Assembly (NCBI GenBank): GCA_034698045.1
Contig: JAQGAU010000216.1
Span: forward strand, 1-34,175
DNA from: Paramacrobiotus richtersi
Taxonomy: Eukaryota > Tardigrada > Eutardigrada > Parachela > Macrobiotidae
Reading direction: 5' to 3'
DNA length: 34,175 bases
The position numbers were made by a program, and so were the translations under genes. The first letter of the stretch is position 1. Every line of letters starts with the position of its first letter. The notes beneath the pieces are model-generated. The model was not told the DNA's origin and did not search any database. It saw only the letters and a list, made by a program, of their open reading frames with translations. Shown here in pieces: positions 11,101 through 21,100 of this stretch.

Positions 11101-12519
11101 CGAGAGCGGTATCGACTTCTCCACACGTTGGTTGGACGACCAAGACGCGCCGTTCCACACTGTTCGCACGAAAACCATTCTCCCGGTTGATCTGAACTCT
11201 TTCCTCTGTGCCCATGAACGACTAATGGGAACGTTTTATGATCTCATCGGTACACAACATTCCGAATACCGATAGTTGTTATACCATAATATACAGCTAT
11301 GATTTTAAAATAGGTAAAACGCAAAAGGCGGAATCATACCGTTCGAAAGCAACAGTCCGCGCCAACGCGATTCATGATATTTTCTGGAACGAAGAGATCT
11401 CCATGTGGCGGGACTATGATCTACAAGAAGGCCGTCAGCGGAAGGACTTCTATTTGAGCAGTATTGCACCCATGTTCACGCAGTGCACTGGGTCGTGGTT
11501 TAACATCACCAGTCCGGATTTCGCGCGGAAGGTTCTTTCTTCCGATGATGTACGTTTGTTTGCTATACAAATGATACACCTTTTAGTGCCTTTATGCTTC
11601 ATACGAAAGTTCGTTAGTAAACGTAGCGATTCGTCAAGTTTCCCACTAACAATGTGAAGAAGAACACGTTGGTTTACTTGAGCGTTTTTATAGATGACAA
11701 GGGTTACAGCCTACCCAGGAGGCTTCCCGGAATCTCTGTCAAAACACGCACGTTTGGATACACAATGGGACTATGGGAATGCATGGCCACCGCATCAAAT
11801 GATGCTGATAGAAAGTGAGCCAAATGCACCACAAAACCATGGCACTTTTAACTGATCACTGTGGTGTTATACAGGTTTTGCCCATATCCCTGAAATGCGA
11901 CATGTAGCTCTCCAGTTCGCCCAAAAGTACTTCTCAGCCGTTCATGCCGGGTTCAACCAAACCGGATACTTTTACGAAAAGGTACATTATCCTTGTTTTA
12001 AATTCAGTTAATAGTAAGCTACATAAAAGACTAACGTAACAATTGAAAATCGCACAAAACAAACAAAAAGGCTGACTGATAAATCTTTCAGTATGATGTC
12101 AACGAACCCGGAAAATACGGCGGCGGTGGTGAATACAAAGTCCAAGAGGGCTTCGGCTGGACCAACGGCGGAATGCTCCGTCTCATCGAGCTCTTCCCCG
12201 GCGAACTGACCGTAAACTATAGCCACACCCAGTCCAGTCAAACCGGTGGTTAAACGCTATTTCTTGCGCGCTAAGGTTCTTAATGCTTTCTAAACGCGAC
12301 AAGCTCTTTAACCCACACTCAACAACTAACCATCCTTCTACTACAGGATCCCCGACGCAGATCAACTGGAAATATATCGGTTTAGCGGCGGCGGGAGTGA
12401 TTTGCTTGCTGATCCTGGGCGTGGTGCTGATACGCAAGTTCAAGCTGATCAAGGACAAGGAACAACCGGCCAAGATTGAGCGGAAGCGGGATAGTCAAGA
12501 GGATGTGACCTTTATATGA
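8196..12519 (+). CDS. Treh: Trehalase (GH37), membrane-anchored with possible soluble isoform
   Basis: Hydrolyses trehalose to two glucoses at the cell surface or outside the cell. Exons: 8196-8299, 8938-9322, 9853-10046, 10375-10685, 11064-11249, 11314-11549, 11694-11814, 11875-11981, 12092-12248, 12347-12519; total 1974 bases, 657 aa. Residues 1 to about 21 form a signal peptide. CDSKIYCGGPLL is the usual trehalase N-terminus. Signature 1, PGGRFREIYYWDSFW, lies near 187-201; signature 2 is QWDYGNAWPP (about 496-505), with Gly where Pro is usual. The predicted catalytic acid is the Asp of ESGIDFSTRW (about 349) and the base the Glu of GGGGEY (about 562), placed by analogy with E. coli TreA. 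The last exon adds a transmembrane helix (GLAAAGVICLLILGVVLI) and a basic tail, as in Treh-2 types. If the last intron is kept, the frame stops at 12251-12253 and gives a 601-aa soluble form. Confidence 0.95.
12249..12346 (+). promoter_or_regulatory. Trehalase last intron: candidate secreted/membrane splice switch
   Basis: This 98-base intron starts GTTAAA, a weak donor, with an alternative in-frame donor GTGGTT three bases earlier. Retention gives Thr-Gly-Gly-stop just after the catalytic domain. Splicing adds the membrane anchor. Confidence 0.5.
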
Positions 12520-13342
12520 TGTGGCTGTATGGGGAACGGGATTAGAAGAGGATTCTGTGACAGATAACTTACCAAAGTCGTAAAATGATATCATCCAGAT
12601 TTCCAGAGAATGTTGTTGCGCAGTTTGGTTTAGAGAGATTTTAATTTATTTCATTTGTATTTTATGCTGATTCGGTGCCGCTAAAGTTCCTATTGAATAG
12701 TATGATGTTGTCGCTTGTTTTGAAAGAATACAGCAACTGTTTAAATTTACGTATACTTTGCTTGCGTATGTGTGGAATACGCACGATCTGATGAAAAATT
12801 GTTCTTTACGCGACTACCACACAGTCCACACTTGCAGGCTAAATCCCAGTACACACCAATCATAGTTGTTAGTTTTCGCCATCAGTTTGATGGTACGTGT
12901 CGAAAATCTCTTCCGGTATGCATCGCTCATCCTGTTTTGACATGTAATGGATTTATTGCACTTATAATACTAATGATGCAGTTTACAGTTCCTTCGGATG
13001 ACAAACGTCTGTGGATAGACTGACTTGTGAGCCATAATACGTATGTACGGAGTTGTATCAATCGCGAAGCAAAAAACCTGTTACAGTGAAATAAATATTC
13101 GGTACCCATCAAAGCCGGTGTACGGCTCTTACATAACGTGTGATTAATGTGCGGAGGCTGACTGGCTTTTCTGCCTTTATGATTGTTTTGTCATGTTGAC
13201 TTTGTGGGAACGTTAGATGAGCGACTGTATACCAGTCAGCGTGGAGCCAGAAGCCAGTCGGCATGCTACCTGTTTAACTGGGTGCATCGACGATTTATGG
13301 GTTGCTTGTGCTAGACATTGAGGAATTTCTTTTTTTCTTCAG
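12520..13342. other. Trehalase 3' region and leader of the next gene
   Basis: No coding potential was recognised. An AATAAA at 13090-13095 could end trehalase transcripts but is 570 bases from the stop. A pyrimidine-rich 3' splice site ending at 13342 lies 27 bases before the next ATG and suggests a 5' UTR intron. Confidence 0.4.
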
Positions 13343-13369
13343 TCAGAAAGGTTTTTGTACGGACGAAAA

Positions 13370-14746
13370 ATGGGCCTTCCAGACAAGTATACCCATCGGT
13401 CAGTATACTGTCTTATCTTTGATTTTCCATATGAAAATGATTGTGTCTTTGTTATTCCAGGCATTTGTACTTTTTCCATAAAATCTGGGGTAAGTTCTTA
13501 TTCTTTACATACAATGGTATTTTGACAGTCTTTTTCATGGTTAATTAAAATTCAGCACACTGAACATTACAGCGTACTAATAGGTACCAAATTATGCCCT
13601 TGACGTTCGATAGTGAGCTACTGAGACATTCGATGAGTGCGTTACGTTTCGAGCAGAAGTACGGATATACTTCATCGATTAGTGCCTAGCATACATTCTT
13701 TGGTAGATCTGGATCACGACGGCTGGTTAAGTGCTGATGACTTTGACAACATCGCCGAGACCCTCTCAGTCCTCCAGCGCAACGGGAAATGGGAGCAGGA
13801 TGTCGTGGATCGCTGGAAGGATTATCTGCGCGGCTGGTGGGATATCTTAGCATCCGAAACACGACCAATTGCGCTAGCTTCTACGGGGTTTGTTTCCGGT
13901 CCGGTGGAACGTCTCAGCAGCAGGACATCTAACCAGGTACATCCTGAACATCAGTAGCAGCCTGGACCGCATCAAAATGTCAGTTTTGTTGCATTTAATA
14001 AGCTGTAAATTTTGTAGCGCGGATTTACGGGATCTCCGGGATCCTCTCCCGAACCGGGTCATCCGGCCGATGTCATGGTGTCATTTGATGATTGGATGCG
14101 TTTTCTGAATAAAGTCAGCATTCTCTCGGATAACTATGAGCAGCTGCCGGATTTTCTGAGAGCGTATGGGAATCTGCTGTTTGTTCGTATGGACAGTAAC
14201 AGTAAGTTTGACCACAGCTTGTAACACGTGATAGCGATTTCTATTACTTTTCTTTGCAGAGGATGGGCTAGTCTGCGTCAAAGATTACAGGTACTTGTAA
14301 AGTGTGTATGATGGACTTGCTGTTCGGATTGACTAATTGAACTCTTTAGAATGTATCTTGCGCAAAACAACATGGATATCATGCGTGCCAACGACTGTTT
14401 TGCCTTCATGTTAACTGTACGTAGCTAGAAATACATTTAGCAATACAATATGCAGTACTTTAGTTTTCGATAAACTTCGCATTTGTTGTTCTAGAGTCAT
14501 GATATCCGCAACGAAAGCATCCTAACGCGCGAACGTTTCGATGAGCTGTTCTACGAGTACTGGACCAACCGGGACGCAAACTGCTACGGACAGTATCTAC
14601 TCGGACCGTATGATTCTGTGCCGTTTGACCAGCTGATGAAAATGAGCACGCCTAGCAGTAAAGGTTTCGCGACAAAGATATCGTCGGCTGCACCGGTCCA
14701 GTCGTCACAACGGCGTCCTGGTTATGCATCTGACAGACTCATCTAA
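13370..14746 (+). CDS. Sarcoplasmic calcium-binding protein paralogue A (EF2 replaced by linker)
   Basis: Cytosolic EF-hand calcium buffer of the invertebrate SCP/calexcitin type. Exons: 13370-13398, 13461-13489, 13707-13936, 14018-14201, 14260-14290, 14350-14416, 14495-14746; 822 bases, 273 aa, longer than the usual ~190. The N-terminal HLYFFHKIWD leads into a canonical EF1 loop DLDHDGWLSADD (about 20-31). The SCP-typical DVVDRWKDYLRGWW follows. Where EF2 should be there is a Gly/Pro/Ser-rich insertion of roughly 40 residues (about 75-113), although the helix after the loop (VSFDDWMRFL) is kept. EF3 DSNKDGLVCVKD (about 155-166) is canonical. EF4 (HDIRNESILTRE) is degenerate. A basic, Ser-rich C-terminal tail is extra. 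Three exons are only 29-31 bases. It converges on paralogue B, with 239 bases between stop codons. Confidence 0.88.
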
Positions 14747-14985
14747 AAGCGGGTCTATACAGTCGTAAAATCTCCATAATCCTTTAATACTCTGTAACCT
14801 TTAGTTTTCTGCGATGCATAGTTATTTAAAATGTCTAACGTGTTAAAGTTTAATTGTACTTCGTAATACGACAGTTATGGAATACGAATGAATGAAAGAA
14901 TATTATCATAAAGAGTATAAAAATTGCAAAAATGCACAGGTACTGTAAATTCGTTAGCAGATGTCTCGACTAAACAAACTACAGC
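14747..14985. other. Convergent 3' intergenic spacer between the two SCP genes
   Basis: AT-rich spacer between two convergent stop codons. No AATAAA was seen on either strand, so the 3' UTRs may overlap. Confidence 0.4.
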
Positions 14986-16651
14986 TCATTTATGTGTCAA
15001 CAACTGCAAATAGGTTTCCAGTTTTTCCTTGGGTAGATAGTCGTAGATCCCGGAAATATAACGTCCGGGAGAATTGGGATCCTTACTGGTCCAAAAGTCG
15101 TACATTAGTTCGTAGTATCGGTCACTGCTTAGCGTGCCCTTTTTCTTCTCCGCTTCCTATACAAACAGGAAACATGCAGCAAAATAAGGTACGTAACATC
15201 GGGTATACTTACCAAAAGCATAGAATCAAATGCAGCATCCGCTCTCCGCAAATCCCCATTGGATGACGCTAGTAACATACGGTAATCCCGAATATCGAAC
15301 AATGCATCCTCTGGAAGAAACGAATTACTTTGCTGATAAAACTTCTGTCTTTTGGTTACTTACTGTTGAAATCGATGTATGTAAAGGAGATCTAACAAAA
15401 AAAGATATAACATGGTTTTGATTATGGATTAAGGAAAGTTTGTACACACCTTTAGGTACATTTTAAGAAACTCCGGTAGGTCGGTGTGGGATTTGGTTGT
15501 TTGAGCCAGATTGTTAAAGAAGGCCAGCCATTCTTCGAATGTAATGTTTTTGTCCTATGTATACAGGAAGTATAAGTACATCAACGTAAAGAGTGCAGAA
15601 ACGTAAGCAAAAGTATAATTTTCTCGTGTTCGCCTAAATTGATTGCAAAATTCCACCTGATTGGCATCTGCAGCGCCGGTAAAATTGGTCCACCATCCGC
15701 CCACAATTTGTCGCCAACGGTCGACGACATCTTTCTCAAATTTGCCTAGAAATGTATTGAATTAGTTAACTGTCAGACATCTTGTAACTGAAACGATTTT
15801 TATACACCTTGAAAATAGTTAACTAGTGGGGAAGGAAAAGCAGGTCAAAGTTGTAACATCAAATTTCCGAAAAATGCTATGTGTCAAATTAGATCAGGAA
15901 GAAACGCAGTGCAGTCTATTTTAAACCCAGTCTGCTTGTAATAGTGCGACGTGCCGGAAGATCAATTTGTAAACGGAGAAAACGTATGAAAATGCCATCA
16001 GGAATTCAGGGCATCAACCCGAAATTAACAGAGTAAAAAGCAACTAACCAAAAACAATTAATACAAAAAATGTTAACCGCTTGTTAATGCCTTTGTTCGT
16101 CAACTTTAGCAATTAATACAGACATTTACGAAAAATGTGCAGGTACTGTACGCTCATTAATGCATCGAAATAACGATTGTAAAAACTTACCGTGTCTCTG
16201 GTAAACCGCATAGCGTTGTGCGAGTAGATCGAAATCTTCGAAGCTCAGCTGTCATAACAATAACAAAACTGTATGAACTTCCGGTAATTAATAATTTTTA
16301 TAAGATTTAGTTTGTCCGCTTACCACACCATCGCAATCCACATCTAAAAGCAGTCACACAATAAAATTCAACTTTACTTAATTAAAAAACATTATGCGCT
16401 GCTACTGTGCACGAAAGGTACTAATATCAAAATATAATAGTAGTAGCCAATTCTGGTTTTATTCCTATCTTGTTTCTCACGTCGGTCAAACTGTGAAGCT
16501 ACGAAACGAGATATAAACAACGTATCGCAGGTATTAAAAAACGATAAGAAATAAATTATCGTTAGTGCTGATTAGTCAAAAAAGACTGCTTACCCCATTG
16601 TTTCAGGAAGATAAATAAATGTTTATGACGAAAAAAATTCTCATCCGCCAT
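14986..16651 (-). CDS. Sarcoplasmic calcium-binding protein paralogue B (EF3 degenerate)
   Basis: Cytosolic EF-hand calcium-binding protein, paralogue of the convergent gene A. Exons in transcript order: 16594-16651, 16324-16343, 16191-16248, 15657-15745, 15450-15554, 15213-15332, 14986-15156; 621 bases, 206 aa, close to family length. The start MADENFFRHKHLFIFLKQW aligns with A. EF1 DVDCDGVLSFED (about 20-31) is canonical and is split by the end of a 20-base micro-exon. DVVDRWRQIVGGWW matches A. EF2 DANQDKNITFEE (about 72-83) has ligands at 1, 3, 5 and 12 but Lys instead of Gly at 6. The EF3 position reads FLPEDALFDIRD, without Asp at 1 or Gly at 6, so it should not bind calcium. EF4 is degenerate. 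A TATA box lies about 120 bases upstream of the ATG. Confidence 0.88.
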
Positions 16652-16772
16652 TTTGTTCTGTAGTCCAATTGCAATATTCCAACCGCAAAAAAATGTTCAA
16701 AGATTTTCACGTATCCGACGCAGCACAAGTATGCGATCGTAGTTGCTCTCAAAAATTTAGCATCTTTCCACG

Positions 16773-16782
16773 TTTATATAAA
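16773..16782 (-). promoter_or_regulatory. TATA box of SCP paralogue B
   Basis: TTTATATAAA, palindromic, about 122 bases upstream of the paralogue B ATG at 16651. Confidence 0.5.
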
Positions 16783-16914
16783 CAAGCAAGTTGCAACACT
16801 GATCATAAAACGCCGATGATCCGCGTGAAGTATTTAAGACACTACTGACGATGCGCGGCTCGTGTCTCCGTTTTGACCGATATGAATGTTGTTGTCTCAT
16901 ATACGGAAAGCGAC

Positions 16915-16922
16915 TATAAATA
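16915..16922 (+). promoter_or_regulatory. TATA box upstream of a candidate small secreted protein
   Basis: TATAAATA, 53 bases before an ATG at 16975. With the minus-strand TATA box at 16773-16782 it forms a divergent promoter pair. Confidence 0.4.
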
Positions 16923-16974
16923 TATTCTGACTAACAACACTCGGCGTATTACGACCGCCATACTCATCGGTCAA

Positions 16975-17235
16975 ATGGCAGACATTCTTTTTGCTAATTT
17001 ATGCAGCGAGCTTGTTTTCCGAAACTCGTTCGCTGTGCGGCAACTGCGGTAACAGCTGGTATAGGGAGATGATTCAGACGTTAAGAATCATATTTCCTAC
17101 ATGTACAATTACGGCAACAGATTGGTTGCGTATTTTCGGTTGAAAAGAATATTCAATGCCGATGACAAGGTTTGTTGGTTGCTGTGTTTGAAAATTACTC
17201 TTCGTATCATTCTAGCCGAACTGCTTTTCACGTAA
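16975..17235 (+). pseudogene. Candidate small secreted protein gene, frame-disrupted
   Basis: The ATG at 16975 opens 25 codons and then stops at 17050. The +1-shifted frame, open to 17143, reads like a signal peptide core and cleavage region (LLIYAASLFSETRS), then a Cys-rich start (CGNCGNSWYR). The ATG frame, after a stop at 17062, is open again from 17065 to 17235 and begins GDDSDVKNHISYMYNYGNR. Both switches fall at short runs (TTTTT near 16985 and GGG near 17064), so this could be a decayed gene, two sequence errors, or unrecognised splicing. I do not recognise the family. Everything beyond the open frames and the TATA box is inference. Confidence 0.3.
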
Positions 17236-18130
17236 AACAACAAAAGCATGAATCGATACATATGCGGAACGAGTCTTTCGGTTTCTTCCCGCTGATCTTT
17301 TTTTAAAACCTTGGCGACAATCACGTCTCAGCCGAGCTTGCTTAATGTGCGAAATATTAAATAATAAAAAAATTGTTTTTTTTTATCGTTCGAATCTGAT
17401 CGGAAGTCTAATGACATCGTATGCACGGCATAAACCCTCCTGTGTATATTGCCACTGCACTACGGTTTTGCTGCTGGTTACATCGAGATCAGTACATATG
17501 CAATACGTACTGTACTTGTACCAGTACTGTAATGCAAACTGCAACATCTGGGTTCTGTTTCGTTGAATATCATTGGCTGTATCAACGTGCACATGCATAA
17601 ACTCGCAGATCGCTTTCTTAGTGATTCCTCTCTTGCTTGATCTATTTCCCAGTTTTTTTATTATTTTTTCTTACTAATTGGTATACTCCTACAATTTCCC
17701 TAGCCTAAAGCATGAAAAAAGAGCACCATGTACTCTGTCGTCTGTACTCACAAAGAGCAGCGGGGAGCTTATTTACAACGATTTATATTATTTAAGTCAA
17801 ATATTCACTGATTATGACCATTTCACAAACATTATTAACATGCAACAAACATTTGACATATTTCACACATTAGATTATAAATTAACAAAAAACTACCTGA
17901 CTCGATTATCCAACAAGAAACACTCATTATGAATACGGTGTACATCATTCACAACAAACATATTACACTACACAAATTATAAATATTATTATAACAATTA
18001 ATCCCTTATAAAGCCAAGCAAAAAAGTTTGCTAACAATACAGCAGCCACAATTATGCTGTCATGCATACAGAATAAAATACACAAATTATAACAAATCCA
18101 TACGCAACAATTACGGTTTTTGGTGACCTT
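17236..18130. other. AT-rich intergenic region downstream of the Argonaute gene
   Basis: No gene is supported. Composition becomes strongly AT-rich from about 17640. On the minus strand the nearest AATAAA downstream of the Argonaute stop is at 17657-17662, about 470 bases away, a possible poly(A) signal. Confidence 0.4.
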
Positions 18131-21100
18131 TCAAGCGAAATACAGTCCCTTCAGCTCTGGGTTGGTGCGGATCCGCTCGTTCATCGTCTCCAGATTGGGT
18201 GCTTGCGGAAACTTGGAAAACTTCTCTCCGGATGCCTCACTCATCCTAAAACAAAGCACCCGACTAAAAACTCGGACTTTTATCATGTTAATTTGGCAAT
18301 AGCCCAGAAATAATGTCAACACAATAAAAATTCCCGAAAAAATTTCAAAAATTGCCTTTTTATCGTCACATTTCTGGAACCTTTTAGTTCAAACTAAATT
18401 CTTCCTGTAGAACCTTCTAGCGGTGTTATTTTCTATTATAGGAACTGTAGCCGTGTTTTTGGCAGTTTTTATGGATAAATCAAAGATTTGCCGCCTTCAT
18501 TATGTTCTTCGACTCGTTAGGAACACTGACATACTGATCTTCCTTTAACAACACAATTTTGCCGGGCGTTGTACTGCAGAACAATTTACAACTTATTGTT
18601 AACAAGAATTCTGGTATATTTTGTAAAATCTTCATCTATCATTGTCAGTGCTTCGAAAGAAGTATCAAAACTCGGAAAAAACGCAAACAATTCAATTAAA
18701 AATTCTCTATCTTGAATCACATAAAACTAAACTCATACTGCTGATTGATAATCAACAGATTATCGCGTTTGTCATGAAATACGAATATCCTTACGTGTCA
18801 GAGCCCATTCCACCGTCCTGCAGATGGTATCGCGCTCGGAATGCCGCCAGATGCGCGTAATACACCGGAGTCGGGATGGAAACGCTGCGATTGCAGCGGG
18901 CATACACAAAGGACAAGTAGAAACTGAACAACTGGATCTGGTCGGCGGAGAGCTTGCTGTCGTCGTACAGGACGTGGTAGTGGGCTGGGCGGCTAGTTCC
19001 CTGCAGAAATTGGCGTCGAATGATTGTGGACAACGGAATTCATACAATACTGCGAATTTCTACGAGTTTAAAGGCCAAAGTATTTTCGAATGCTAACAGG
19101 TGTCGTATTTCCTATGTACGTAGTATAAACTTGAAAACAAATGCTTTTGTATTAATTTTAAAATGAATTGCACACATATATGAATGATAACAGTTTAGAA
19201 ACTGTAAGAAATTACAACCGTTAAATGTCTATAATTAACAGTAATTTTGAACAAAAATCTGAAATATTTTAAATAGAATCAAGTTAAACAGAATTAAATT
19301 AAATAGATTAAATCGAATTAAACAAAATTAAATTTAAAATGTTAACTTAATAAGAAATTAAAGTTCAAAATAATTATACAATATACAGTGCATAGACGGC
19401 TCAACAAAGCCCAGTGAAGGCGTAAAAAGTGAAACACAGGACCATCCTGATTTACCTGGATGCCGCCATGGCTGACCATGTAGAAATCAAACTCCTTGAA
19501 ATGCGTGATGCCCGTGTCGACCACAGTTCCTACACAATGCACACAAGAACCATTATAAAAGGTATAAAAATAAACTGAAAAATTAATAAAATTTCGAAAA
19601 GAAGAAAACATGATTAAAATAGACAAAATTAAAATAAATACAAATGAATAAATAAAACATGGTTAAAAAAATTCAAACAGTATAGTTCAAAAGAATAGCT
19701 GACTGCATACCGGGCGGGACATTTCCCGACTTGGTGTTGGCGTCCCGTTCATTAGCGTAAAACAAGCGAACGTGATGGCGCTTGCCGACGACGATATACG
19801 TGATGGGCGGATTATACGATCCGTCCGGAACCAGTTCACGGCAGGCCTGCTTGATGGCCTTGACCTCACGTTCCATCACCTGCACAACGACAAATTCCGC
19901 AAAAATTTTGGATATAATCCACAAAAAAAAACTACCAGAATGTCTATATTATGTGCTGTGTAATGTTGGATTTATTACGTTTTAATTTGTCGGCAATATT
20001 ATGGCATAGAAGAGGTCAAATCAATAATTTAACTGCATGACCAACAAAATATCTGTACATCAATTAATCGGTAATAAATTAACAAAATAAATTAAGCAAA
20101 TTAAAAACGACGCATACGTAATAATAATTGCATTAATCGCTCAAGCATATTTAACATAACTTTCATAAATCCTAGTTTTAGTGAAATGCTGATACTATTC
20201 AATAGTTAGAAAACATTTGAGTAACTTTAACTGAATAAATAATTTATTATTTCAAATATTTACTGTTTATAAACATTTATTATTTATGAATATTCACTGT
20301 CTATAAGTATTTATTATTGATGAATATTTACTGTTTTTAAATATTTTTTATTTAAACTAATTTAACATTACTTCATAAATAAATATGAATAAATTTACAA
20401 TAATTCTAGGTAAATTCCACTAAGTGAAATTACTTGTTTATATTGTCCTTCGGACACGCCGTCCCGATAAAACACAATCTGCTGCGGTTCCGCCTTGGCC
20501 CTGTCGACAAACTCCTTCATCAATTCGCGCACCATGGCGCCCAGATTCGTGATGATTTCCTGCGTCGCGGATTTCTTTTCCGAGTTGGGGTTGCGCTTGA
20601 ACTGCGCGCCCACCCGGTGAATATACTTGGTGAATGTGCTGTCGCAGCTGGCCACTACCGCCGCAATCGACGGCTTGGCAATGTCCTCCCCGAAACCCGG
20701 GTGGGTAACATCCGCCCCGAACACAATCGTCGGCTGCAATTATTATATTATATTTTTAATATTATTTTATTATATTAAATTATTTTTACCCTAAAAAAAA
20801 TATAATAATAATAGTAATAATAATATAATAAAACAAAAATATAATAATTTGATTAAAATTTGATAAAAAAATCACAAATATTTTTAACATATATTTTCCT
20901 GATTTAAACACCGTATGAAATCTTTTTCCAGAATATTTTATGATTATTAAATTTTTAATGTTCTCTTCAGATAAAACTGTTTAATGCTAATTCGGATAAT
21001 TATGGCGTATACCTTGTCAACAAAGTACGCCAGTGGCGAGCTGGTCGGACACTTATCCAGCGTGTTGTTGATGTTGTTGACGCCGCCCAGTTTGGCGTTG

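Noticed and set aside
14053-14281. Open frames on the minus strand under SCP paralogue A
   Set aside because: Antisense shadows of exons 4 and 5, whose plus-strand splice phases and EF-hand motif are clear.
17388-17396. GTTCGAATC, a tRNA T-loop-like word
   Set aside because: No matching A box, acceptor stem or anticodon arm can be built around it.
20235-20356. Regularly spaced repeats considered as a CRISPR array
   Set aside because: The units are directly adjacent with no unique spacers, and the locus is a eukaryotic intron.
20434-20778. Plus-strand open frame over Argonaute exon 10
   Set aside because: Antisense shadow of the PIWI-encoding exon; the minus strand has the GADVTHP and YRDGVSEGQ motifs.
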